This document shows positions 8,176 to 15,227 of a stretch of 18,526 nt of DNA, piece by piece (position 1 is the first letter of the stretch; each line of letters starts with the position of its first letter). Source of the stretch: DTU015 sp964641455 (GTDB lineage Bacteria; Bacillota; Sulfobacillia; Fermentithermobacillales; Fermentithermobacillaceae); the NCBI GenBank assembly GCA_964641455.1, contig CAZXLH010000039.1:1-18526 (forward strand), written 5' to 3'. A program made the translations under genes and the position numbers. The notes below the pieces were generated by a model that was not told the DNA's origin, did no database searches, and was given only the letters and a program-made list of their open reading frames with translations.

Positions 8176-9351
8176 TCACTTCACTCGTGCTACTCCGCTA
8201 TCTACGGCGGCTTTGGCAACTGCTGAAGCTACAGCAGGCGCTACCTTGGGATCAAATACATCAGTAATGATAAAATCAGGGCCCAGCTTATCTTCATCTA
8301 CTAGATCTGCTAAAGCATAAGCCGCTGCTATTTTCATTTTTTCATTGATATCACTGGCTCGAACATCCAGCGCACCTCTGAAGATCCCCGGGAAGGCCAA
8401 AACGTTGTTTATTTGATTGGGAAAGTCTGAACGGCCGGTACCTACGACCTTGGCTCCGGCTGCTTTGGCTTCATCAGGATATATTTCCGGTACAGGATTG
8501 GCCATAGCCATGACAATAGCATCTTTAGCCATAGTCCTTACCATGTCTTGAGTTAGAGCTCCGGCTACTGATACTCCTATGAAAGCATCAGCGCCTTTCA
8601 AAGCTTCAGGCAGGGTCTTGGCTTTATCCAGATTAGTTTTCCGTGCTATCTCTTCTTTGTAAGGATTCATTCCTTCTGAGCGGCCTTCGTAAATTGCTCC
8701 CCTGCTGTCACAGAGGATTACGTCCTTGGCTCCCATGTTCAAAAGAAGATTAGTGATAGCCATTCCGGCTGCTCCTGCGCCGTTTACCACAATCCTTACA
8801 TCCGATAATGCCTTATCCACCACTTTGAGAGCGTTAATCATGGCAGCAGCAACCACTATAGCTGTGCCATGCTGGTCATCATGGAAGATGGGTATGTCTG
8901 TTTCCTTCTTAAGCCTCTCCTCTACTTCAAAGCATCGAGGGGCTCCTATGTCTTCCAGGTTAACTCCGCCAATAGTTGGCGCAATGCGTTTTACAGTTTC
9001 TACTATTTCGTCTACGTCTTGAGTTGCAAGACACAGAGGGAAAGCATCTACATCAGCAAAAGATTTGAAAAGAACGGCTTTACCTTCCATGACGGGCAAA
9101 GCTGCTTCCGGCCCTATATTGCCCAATCCGAGCACAGCACTTCCGTCACTCACTATAGCTATCACGTTGCTCCGGAATGTGTAATCCCATACAAGATCTT
9201 TGTTCTTATGGATCTCTTTGCAAGGTTCGGCTACTCCGGGAGTATAGGCAAGCCCTAAATCATCACGGTCTTTGAGTTCTATCTTACTCTGAATAGCAAT
9301 TTTACCTTTGTTATCCTTGTGTAAAGACAGTGCCTTAGTGCGAAGGTCCAT
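8176..9351 (-). CDS. NAD(P)-dependent malic enzyme (oxaloacetate-decarboxylating malate dehydrogenase)
   Basis: The enzyme oxidatively decarboxylates malate to pyruvate and CO2, reducing NAD(P)+, in the cytosol. The 391-residue length fits the compact prokaryotic malic enzymes. Catalytic Tyr36 (LAYTPGV) and Lys91 (MEGKAVLFK) are in place, as are the metal ligands of the ED pair (133-134) and Asp159 in HDDQHGTA. The Rossmann motif GAGAAG spans 191-196, and the acidic Asp215 (LCDSRG) after the second strand hints at NAD rather than NADP preference, which is inference. The ATG at 9351 has AGGAGG about eight bases upstream. It is the last gene of the aspartase-fumarase cluster, separated from fumarase beta by 247 bases with a hairpin, and would take the malate those enzymes make. 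The reverse, anaplerotic direction is also possible. Confidence 0.93.
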   Translation of the reverse strand: MDLRTKALSLHKDNKGKIAIQSKIELKDRDDLGLAYTPGVAEPCKEIHKNKDLVWDYTFRSNVIAIVSDGSAVLGLGNIGPEAALPVMEGKAVLFKSFADVDAFPLCLATQDVDEIVETVKRIAPTIGGVNLEDIGAPRCFEVEERLKKETDIPIFHDDQHGTAIVVAAAMINALKVVDKALSDVRIVVNGAGAAGMAITNLLLNMGAKDVILCDSRGAIYEGRSEGMNPYKEEIARKTNLDKAKTLPEALKGADAFIGVSVAGALTQDMVRTMAKDAIVMAMANPVPEIYPDEAKAAGAKVVGTGRSDFPNQINNVLAFPGIFRGALDVRASDINEKMKIAAAYALADLVDEDKLGPDFIITDVFDPKVAPAVASAVAKAAVDSGVARVK

Positions 9352-9419
9352 GAGCGTATACCTCCTAATGTTTGAAAAGTGCTTGAAACCCTTCAGTCAT
9401 ATATGTTTGGTTGAAGGGG

Positions 9420-9441
9420 CGTGAAACCTGAAGGTTTCACG
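9420..9441. repeat. Perfect 9-bp inverted repeat between fumarase beta and malic enzyme
   Basis: CGTGAAACC, a TGAA loop, and GGTTTCACG form a compact hairpin about 70 bases upstream of the malic enzyme start. No T-run follows on the minus strand, so it is not a classical terminator for the upstream genes. It could be an mRNA-stabilising or processing hairpin, or an operator for the malic enzyme gene. Confidence 0.5.
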
Positions 9442-9474
9442 ACGATCGTGGTAGCTGATCTTTTTTGACCCACC

Positions 9475-9498
9475 TAGCCACATGGCCACATAGCCACG
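9475..9498. repeat. Three tandem copies of an 8-base motif
   Basis: TAGCCACA, TGGCCACA and TAGCCACG follow one another without gaps in the fumarase beta/malic enzyme spacer. This is a short, slightly diverged tandem repeat of no known role, possibly produced by replication slippage. Confidence 0.5.
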
Positions 9499-9598
9499 TA
9501 ACTACATTAGACAAGATAATGACTACCGTACTACCCTATAATCTCAGCTTCCTTATCTTCTCCAAGTCCCACGCCACCAACAAAAATCTGGTTGATTT

Positions 9599-10153
9599 TT
9601 ATGAAATCGACCTATATTTGGCTCTTCCCTCATCATAGGCACTACGTCCATGACGGTCAATGCCAACAATCAAGGGGAAATCTTCTACTTCCAGGCGATA
9701 GATAGCCTCTGGCCCAAACTCCGGATAAGCCACTACTTCAGCCTTTTTGATCCTTTGTGCCAGGTAGGCCGCTGCGCCACCTACAGTCAAGAAGTACACT
9801 GCTCCTTCTTCCTTGATAACGTCAACCACTTCCTGGCCCCTGTGGCCTTTTCCAATCATGCCTTTCAGGCCAAATTCCCGAATTAACAAAGGAGTATAGG
9901 GATCCATCCGGACACTGGTTGTGGGCCCTGCAGAACCGATAACCTTTCCTGGCTTGGCTGGGCAGGGGCCAACATAATAGATAATCTGATTCTTAAGATC
10001 TACTGGAAGTTCTTTTCCGGCTAAATGAGTTTCTACAAGCCTTTTATGAGCTGCATCTCTGGCGGTAAAAATAACTCCGCTCAAACTCACTTGGTCACCG
10101 GCCTTAAGTTTGTCTATAGTCTCCATGTCAAGGGGAGCATTGATCCTATTCAT
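9599..10153 (-). CDS. Fumarate hydratase class I (Fe-S), beta subunit
   Basis: This corresponds to the C-terminal half of FumA-type hydro-lyases, a separate subunit here as in many anaerobes. It pairs with the alpha subunit encoded immediately upstream to hydrate fumarate to malate. The 184-residue protein shows the family motifs VSLSGVIFTARDAAHKR, GPTTSVRMD (76-84), GKGHRG (101-106) and TVGGAAAYLA (123-132). I chose ATG 10153 because AAGAGGTG precedes it and the alpha stop is only 16 bases upstream; the longer frame from 10201 would overlap alpha and adds residues unlike the family. L-tartrate dehydratase beta is the close alternative, but the adjacent aspartase and malic enzyme favour fumarase. 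A weak AT-rich hairpin overlaps the stop (9582-9600). Confidence 0.9.
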   Translation of the reverse strand: MNRINAPLDMETIDKLKAGDQVSLSGVIFTARDAAHKRLVETHLAGKELPVDLKNQIIYYVGPCPAKPGKVIGSAGPTTSVRMDPYTPLLIREFGLKGMIGKGHRGQEVVDVIKEEGAVYFLTVGGAAAYLAQRIKKAEVVAYPEFGPEAIYRLEVEDFPLIVGIDRHGRSAYDEGRAKYRSIS

Positions 10154-10169
10154 TTGCTTCACCTCTTTA

Positions 10170-11012
10170 TTACAATAGGGCCTCTGCGTGGCGAGACGCA
10201 TGACACTGGATGTTCACTGCGACCGGTAAACTGGCTATATGAGTCGGGTATATTTCTACATGCACGTCCAGAGCCGTTACACGTCCTCCCAGGCCTTGAG
10301 GCCCTATACCGGTACTATTTACGCGCCCTAGAATTTCTTCTTCGAGTTCGGCAATGTGAGGTTGAGGATGCCTTTCCCCCAACGGTCGTAAAAGAGCTTT
10401 CTTTGCTAAAAGGGCCGACTTTTCAAGGTTGCCGCCTACTCCTACGCCTACTACTATAGGAGGGCAAGCGTTAGGGCCGGCAGCTTCTACTACATCTACT
10501 ACAAACTGTATTACACCATCTTTTCCATCGGCAGGCTTTAGCATCTTAAGCCCGGACGAGTTCTCAGAACCTGCTCCCTTTGGAGCCACAGTTATTTTGA
10601 GGTTTGAACCGGGAACAATATCTACATGAATAATGGCCGGCGTATTATCACCTGTGTTGTTGCGAATTAAGGGGTCATCTACTACAGACTTCCTCAGGTA
10701 CCCGTTAACATATCCACGGCGTACACCTTCATTAACGGCGTCGTACAGATTCCCTCCGGTAATACGTACATCTTGTCCCAGTTCCAAAAACACTACAGTT
10801 ACCCCAGTATCCTGACAGATAGCTTCACCTGTTGAAGCGGCAAGTTTGGCGTTTTCTTGGACAATCTTGAGCATGTTTTTCCCCAGAGGGGATTTCTCCT
10901 GGGATACAGCCTTGTCCATAGTCTTCCACCAATCATCCCCTAAGGTAGTGCAAGCCTTAATACACAACTGCTCGAGAGTAGCAGTAATATCCTTTACGTG
11001 GATCTCCTTCAT
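10170..11012 (-). CDS. Fumarate hydratase class I (Fe-S), alpha subunit
   Basis: This is the cluster-binding subunit of the two-subunit Fe-S fumarase. Three cysteines suited to a [4Fe-4S] cluster stand at C66 (CQDTG), C183 (GPNACPP) and C270 (NIQCHASRHAE), the usual pattern for the family. The predicted 280 residues match the normal length. ATG 11012 was preferred over a TTG seven codons upstream because AGGTGG lies about eight bases before it. The beta subunit follows after 16 bases and aspartase precedes by 112 bases, so translation of the two subunits is probably coupled. The Fe-S class is oxygen-sensitive, consistent with an anaerobic host. Tartrate dehydratase alpha cannot be excluded from sequence alone, but the pathway context argues for fumarase. 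Confidence 0.92.
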   Translation of the reverse strand: MKEIHVKDITATLEQLCIKACTTLGDDWWKTMDKAVSQEKSPLGKNMLKIVQENAKLAASTGEAICQDTGVTVVFLELGQDVRITGGNLYDAVNEGVRRGYVNGYLRKSVVDDPLIRNNTGDNTPAIIHVDIVPGSNLKITVAPKGAGSENSSGLKMLKPADGKDGVIQFVVDVVEAAGPNACPPIVVGVGVGGNLEKSALLAKKALLRPLGERHPQPHIAELEEEILGRVNSTGIGPQGLGGRVTALDVHVEIYPTHIASLPVAVNIQCHASRHAEALL

Positions 11013-11124
11013 TTGTTTCACCACCTGGTACAAATTGCTCGAAAACTAACACAACACAACCTGCGAAATTTGCGCGACAAAGACCTTATCGATTCCTCGA
11101 TTCCACGTATGACGATTCAAGTTC

Positions 11125-12543
11125 TTAGGCTTCAGAATCCAACTTAACCATGCTGCGAGGATCAAGCATCTTCTTAGCGGTCTCCTCATCGAGAAGCTCC
11201 ATCTCGGTGACCACTGTGACAAGATCCTTACCTTCTTTCATAGCCTTTTCGCATACATCAGATGCAGCATCTTGCCCAATTACGGGATTAAGAGCGGTTA
11301 CAAGGGTTAGTGCGCTGCCTGCGTACCTCTCACAACGCTTGGTATCGAATTTCATACCCTTAACAACATGCTGAGCCAAGGCGTCCATTGCATTTGTAAG
11401 CATGGTAAGGCTTTCAAAAAGAGCATGAGACAGTACCGGTTGCATAACATTGAGTTCAAATTGCCCGGCTGAAGCCGCTAGGCCTATGGTCAAATCGTTA
11501 CCATATACACGGAAGCATATCTGGTTTACCAGTTCTGGAATAACAGGATTTACTTTACCCGGCATAATGCTTGAACCGGCTGCTATGGAAGGCAATTTTA
11601 CCTCTGCCAAACCAACCATAGGGCCAGAAGCCATAAGGCGCAAATCGTTGGCAATCTTGGTCAGAGTAGTTGCGGTAGCCTTGGTAAGGCCGGATACTTC
11701 AACAAGCACGTCAATGTTCTGGGTAGCATCAACAAGGTTTGAAGCACCTATTATTGTTTCTATGCCACTGCATTCACGAAGTTCTTCTACGACAAATCCT
11801 ACATAACGGGGGTCAGCATTAATGCTTGTCCCTATAGCCGTGCCGCCCATGTTAACCACAGAAAGAAGTTCGATAGCTTTGCGTCCACGCTCTGCATCAC
11901 GAGATAAAGCCGTAGCCCAAGCCTTAAGTTCTTGCCCTATAGTCATAGGTACTGCATCCTGTAAATGTGTGCGGCCAAGCTTCGGGGATTCCCGGTATTC
12001 AGATGCCTTTTCATCCAAAGTTTCTGCCAGCGTCTCAGCTGCTTCAATATATGATCCAAGCAGCCTGATAGCAGCTATACGTATAGCCGTAGGTACTGCG
12101 TCGTTAGTGGACTGCCCCATGTTGACATGATCCAGCGGATGAAGCGTCTTATAATCGCCGGGTTTATGGCCAAGGATATCCAATGCTCGGTTAGCCACAA
12201 CCTCATTGGCGTTCATGTTCATACCTGTTCCTGCTCCGCCTTGGATTGCCTCTCCGATAAATTGATCGTGCCATTTGCCGTCCACGATTTCATCTGCAGC
12301 CTTGGCAATAGCTTCGGCTTTCGTCTTGTCTAGTTTACCTGCTTTCATGTTGGCCAGGGCAGCTGCCTTCTTTACAATGGCCAGGCCTGCGATAAGTTCG
12401 GGGTGCATGCGATAACCGCTCATGGTGTAGTTTTCAGAGGCTCTAAGACTATGGATTCCATAATACGCTTGGGCGGGCAAGGTTCTGGATCCTAGCATAT
12501 CCTTTTCCAGCCGTTCCTTCCGGAAGTGCTTTCCCTTTAACAC
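11125..12543 (-). CDS. aspA: Aspartate ammonia-lyase (aspartase)
   Basis: The enzyme deaminates L-aspartate to fumarate and ammonia in the cytosol, as a homotetramer in known family members. The 472-residue protein has the superfamily regions QGGAGTGMNMNANEV, QSTNDAVPT and LGRTHLQDAVPMT. The signature loop GSSIMPGKVNP carries the catalytic serine near residue 324. Continuation of the loop as VIPELVNQ is typical of aspartase, where class II fumarase usually has TQCEA. The likely start is GTG 12543, because AGAAAGG lies nine bases upstream; an in-frame ATG at 12552 directly abuts that site, so it is less likely but would add only three residues. It heads the fumarase-malic enzyme cluster and supplies its fumarate. 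A candidate promoter with overlapping palindromes lies about 70-110 bases upstream. Confidence 0.93.
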   Translation of the reverse strand: MLKGKHFRKERLEKDMLGSRTLPAQAYYGIHSLRASENYTMSGYRMHPELIAGLAIVKKAAALANMKAGKLDKTKAEAIAKAADEIVDGKWHDQFIGEAIQGGAGTGMNMNANEVVANRALDILGHKPGDYKTLHPLDHVNMGQSTNDAVPTAIRIAAIRLLGSYIEAAETLAETLDEKASEYRESPKLGRTHLQDAVPMTIGQELKAWATALSRDAERGRKAIELLSVVNMGGTAIGTSINADPRYVGFVVEELRECSGIETIIGASNLVDATQNIDVLVEVSGLTKATATTLTKIANDLRLMASGPMVGLAEVKLPSIAAGSSIMPGKVNPVIPELVNQICFRVYGNDLTIGLAASAGQFELNVMQPVLSHALFESLTMLTNAMDALAQHVVKGMKFDTKRCERYAGSALTLVTALNPVIGQDAASDVCEKAMKEGKDLVTVVTEMELLDEETAKKMLDPRSMVKLDSEA

Positions 12544-12574
12544 AGTTGTCATCCTTTCTACAATAATATAGGTG

Positions 12575-12651
12575 TTTATTCTTGCGAATAAATATTGTGT
12601 ACAGACAAAATACTACAATTGTACAATATACCACATAGATCAGAAAATCAA
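12575..12651 (-). promoter_or_regulatory. Candidate aspA promoter with overlapping palindromes
   Basis: On the minus strand TTGATT (12651-12646) and TATTGT (12628-12623) are 17 bases apart, a fair sigma-A-type pair. The palindrome ATTGTACAAT (12618-12627) overlaps the -10 and ACAATTGT (12615-12622) covers the expected transcription start. In the leader, TTTATTC and GAATAAA (12575-12592) make a 7-bp stem with a TTGC loop. ATATTGTGTACA (12593-12604) and ATATTGTACA (12629-12621 on the minus strand) form an inverted pair, which suggests a repressor or activator site. Promoter strength and regulator are unknown. Confidence 0.45.
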
Positions 12652-12747
12652 TGTTTGCTCATTTCTGACAAAAGCAGCGTCCTATAATGCCCATTAACTA
12701 GCATTTCATGGGAGTTTGGGAACTGAAACTGCCCTTATTATAAGCCT

Positions 12748-12847
12748 NNNNNNNNNNNNNNNNNNNNNNNNNNNNNNNNNNNNNNNNNNNNNNNNNNNNN
12801 NNNNNNNNNNNNNNNNNNNNNNNNNNNNNNNNNNNNNNNNNNNNNNN
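12748..12847. other. Assembly gap of 100 N
   Basis: Exactly 100 undefined bases, the conventional placeholder for a gap of unknown size. It sits at the left edge of the 53-bp tandem array, which probably caused the break in assembly. The true number of repeat units is therefore not known. Confidence 0.99.
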
Positions 12848-13139
12848 TGGCTCGCCTGGAGAGCCAATCCGCCGGGTTTTCGAGCTTTTCGGTGGCTGAG
12901 TGGCTCGGCTGGAGAGCCAGTCCGCCGGGTTTTCGGGCTTTTCGGCAGGTGAGTGGCTCGCCTGTAGAGCCGGTCTGACACGTTTGGAGGCTTTTCGGCG
13001 GGTGAGTGGCTCGCCTGTAGAGCCGGTCTGACGCGTTTGGGGGCTTTTCGGCAGGTGAGTGGCTCGGCTGCAGAGCCACTCCGGCTGATTTCCGCGTCTT
13101 GACACCGCTGAGTGGCTCGGCTGTGAAGCCATTCTGTAG
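12848..13139. repeat. Tandem array of 53-bp hairpin-bearing repeats
   Basis: TGGCTCG recurs at 12848, 12901, 12954, 13007, 13060 and 13113, an exact 53-base period. The first four units are closely alike, the fifth has diverged, and the sixth keeps only its first half. Each unit opens with GGCTC, a 7-base loop and GAGCC; the stem is unchanged in units 1-5 while the loop varies, and unit 6 loses one pair. Middles share GGGTTTTCGGGCTTTTCGG-like sequence and the join GGTGAG. Because 53 is not a multiple of three, open frames through it in all three minus-strand phases are by-products rather than genes. It lies between two minus-strand genes and continues leftwards into the assembly gap. Confidence 0.95.
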
Positions 13140-13283
13140 GTTTTGGTACTTACCAATCCGATAGCAAGAACATTTGCCTTCATTGAATATCAATATTCGT
13201 AACCGCCATGTCGCCCCATCTTGATACGGAGTCCCCCACGTATTTTCCTGGCAAGGGCGTTGTCTGGCAACAGTAGGAAGTAT

Positions 13284-13327
13284 GGCAGTAGTGTTCAGTA
13301 CGACTGCATGTACTGCCTTTGTACATG
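13284..13327. repeat. Nested, mutually exclusive inverted repeats
   Basis: Three inverted repeats share the same bases: GGCAGTA (13284-13290) with TACTGCC (13311-13317), CAGTAC (13296-13301) with GTACTG (13310-13315), and CATGTAC (13307-13313) with GTACATG (13321-13327). They cannot all form at once. The region lies in the otherwise empty 300 bases between the tandem array and the hydrolase stop at 13440, where I see no gene. A switch-like leader or a protein-binding site is possible, but there is no terminator-like U-run. Confidence 0.4.
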
Positions 13328-13439
13328 GCAAAATCTAATTATCAGCCGGCAAATCTACCAGATTATCACATGAACAAAAATATTAGCAAAAACCTGGCAT
13401 GCAACTGACCGAGAAATTGAATGTTGTGGCCCTCAGCCT

Positions 13440-14927
13440 CTATTTCTCTACACCGCCCACACTCATCACCCATTCAGCTATATCGTTCACCACTTCTTCC
13501 GAAACATTTGAGGGTACGGCATATTCGTCTGGGCTACTCTTCCCCGAACCGCTCATAAACAAGTGATTTAAATCCGGGTATGTCTTAATAACCACATTTG
13601 GCTTGCCCGACAAAGCCGCCTTCCATCCTTCAAGATCGGTTAAGGTTACCTGATAATCCCGTTCTCCCTGCAATATGAAGATTGGCAAATTCAGTCCTTT
13701 AGCTATCTCAACCTGGTTATGAGCCGCAAGATCATCCCAATACGATTTGGGAGCACCAAGAACCATCTCTCCTTCTGCCATCTTCCCTGATTTAATCCTC
13801 TCTGCTGCAGCCTTTACTTCTTGAATCTGCTGTGACTCGCTCTCATCAACTTCTCCATCCAGGTTAGCCAAATACTCGATCTGCTCAGGTATAAGATCAA
13901 CCAGATTCCTGCTTGTAGCGGCCATCATCACAAAGCCGGCTATACGCGTGCTTTCGTCAGCATCTGAGTTTGATTCCAAGTATGAACCTTGAGCTCCGTC
14001 ACCGTCAGCACCTAGCCCCGGAACAACCCCACATGCTTCAGCGATTCTTGGCCCAACAGTAGCACCCAGGCTATGTCCGACCACGAATATCCTATCAGGG
14101 TCAATTGCTTCTACAGTCTTAAGAAACCTCACAGCCAGCACAGCATCATCTATGGTTTCCTCTTTGACTGTAACATGTTTGATTTCCTCAGTATCCGGGC
14201 CGAATTCAGCTGCATGCTCTTTGGTCCGCTTATCATAGCGAAGCACGGCAATACCCTTTGAAGCCAGCCCCCAGGCCAGGTCTTTAAAAGGTTTGTTAGG
14301 GCCTATGGTTTCGTCCCTGTCATTAGGCCCTGAACCATGAACCAACACCACTGCGGGAACCGGTGCACCTTCTCCGGTATCAGCCGGCATAGACAACGTG
14401 CCTGGAAGAGCCCATTTCCCTTCGCCTATAACAACTTCCTGTTCCTCAAACAGATCCTGGTTAGCATACTCCGGAGGTTGATATTCATTCGACTCAAGAG
14501 TCCCAAGCCACATACCGGAAATTTTGCCCTGGTTATCGAAAACCACTTTTATGTCCAAAGAACCCTTTTCAAACAGGCTGGTCACATAAACAACCCGGTA
14601 GCCTGCCTCCTCTGCGAACCTGGTTCCACCTATCTTCTCCCAATTTCCGGCTTGAGATGTAGTCGCTGTCCAGATCTCCTCAAGTTTTGAGGAAGGTGCA
14701 GCCGCTGCCATTTTCTTATCAAATTCCTTACGTGCATTCTCATACTTGCCTTGAGCCATGGCGATGATCATTTCTTTGGCCATACCTTCCAATTCCTGTT
14801 GGGCCTTCAGCGGCTCAACAGGCTGTTTTGGCTTACAGGCAGACAAAAGTAAGCTAAAGCAAAAAACTACAACCAAAACCAACGGCACAGTATTAGCAAG
14901 TGCAACCTTAATACTTTGTGGCTTCAC
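13440..14927 (-). CDS. Lipoprotein alpha/beta hydrolase with N-terminal DUF3887-like domain
   Basis: The 495-residue protein starts with a lipoprotein signal whose lipobox ends LLSAC, lipidating Cys31 on the outer face of the membrane. Residues of about 40-155 resemble the small DUF3887-type domain often fused to hydrolases. The alpha/beta hydrolase core follows, with the oxyanion-side HGSGPNDRD, nucleophile Ser286 in GHSLG, Asp424 in GERDYQV and His455 in DLNHLF, a complete triad. Between the nucleophile and the acid is a Gly/Asp/Ser-rich insertion (about 295-330) and a charged helical cap. GTG 14927 is chosen as start because GGGAGG lies about six bases upstream and the signal peptide begins directly; the frame extends 12 codons further without a good site. 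Substrate is unknown; an esterase or peptidase-like activity is plausible. It appears to be monocistronic. Confidence 0.83.
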   Translation of the reverse strand: MKPQSIKVALANTVPLVLVVVFCFSLLLSACKPKQPVEPLKAQQELEGMAKEMIIAMAQGKYENARKEFDKKMAAAAPSSKLEEIWTATTSQAGNWEKIGGTRFAEEAGYRVVYVTSLFEKGSLDIKVVFDNQGKISGMWLGTLESNEYQPPEYANQDLFEEQEVVIGEGKWALPGTLSMPADTGEGAPVPAVVLVHGSGPNDRDETIGPNKPFKDLAWGLASKGIAVLRYDKRTKEHAAEFGPDTEEIKHVTVKEETIDDAVLAVRFLKTVEAIDPDRIFVVGHSLGATVGPRIAEACGVVPGLGADGDGAQGSYLESNSDADESTRIAGFVMMAATSRNLVDLIPEQIEYLANLDGEVDESESQQIQEVKAAAERIKSGKMAEGEMVLGAPKSYWDDLAAHNQVEIAKGLNLPIFILQGERDYQVTLTDLEGWKAALSGKPNVVIKTYPDLNHLFMSGSGKSSPDEYAVPSNVSEEVVNDIAEWVMSVGGVEK

Positions 14928-15016
14928 AGCAAGCCCTCCCTTCTGACATTCCATCCAATACATCTTCGCAAAACACCCTTATCACATATATTTATCACGT
15001 ATCCTCATTAACCATA

Positions 15017-15160
15017 AATCATATCAACTCAGTTACGTTGTAAACCAAGGCCTTGTCATGGAGATGTACTTGTTCCTCATCAATCATGTCAACTCAATTA
15101 CCTGCTGCCTGGCCGGCCGCCAGCGATCAGCCCTGTATCCTTATTAATCATATCAACTCA
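15017..15160. repeat. Three spaced copies of a 15-nt direct repeat
   Basis: AATCATATCAACTCA occurs at 15017-15031 and 15146-15160, with a one-base variant (G for A) at 15082-15096. Spacing is 65 and 64 bases. Similarity extends leftwards as TCCTCATT or TCCTTATT; the first copy carries seven additional bases in between. They fill most of the 300-base spacer between the hydrolase start and the glycosyltransferase stop, which holds no gene. They could be operator-like sites, remnants of a duplicated segment, or decayed coding sequence. Confidence 0.75.
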
Positions 15161-15227
15161 ACGCAATCCTGGCTCCCGAAAATCCGGCAACTTTATAAGG
15201 CGTTTCGTGAGCGTTTCGAATGTTCTA

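Noticed and set aside
10154..10201. Extended fumarase beta start at 10201
   Set aside because: It would overlap the alpha coding sequence by 32 bases and add residues unlike the family; ATG 10153 has a good ribosome binding site.
12698..13331. Overlapping long minus-strand frames encoding Pro/Arg/Ser-rich repeats through the tandem array
   Set aside because: The 53-base period shifts phase in every unit, so all three frames stay open and show the same repeated peptide. They also run through the N gap and lack ribosome binding sites.
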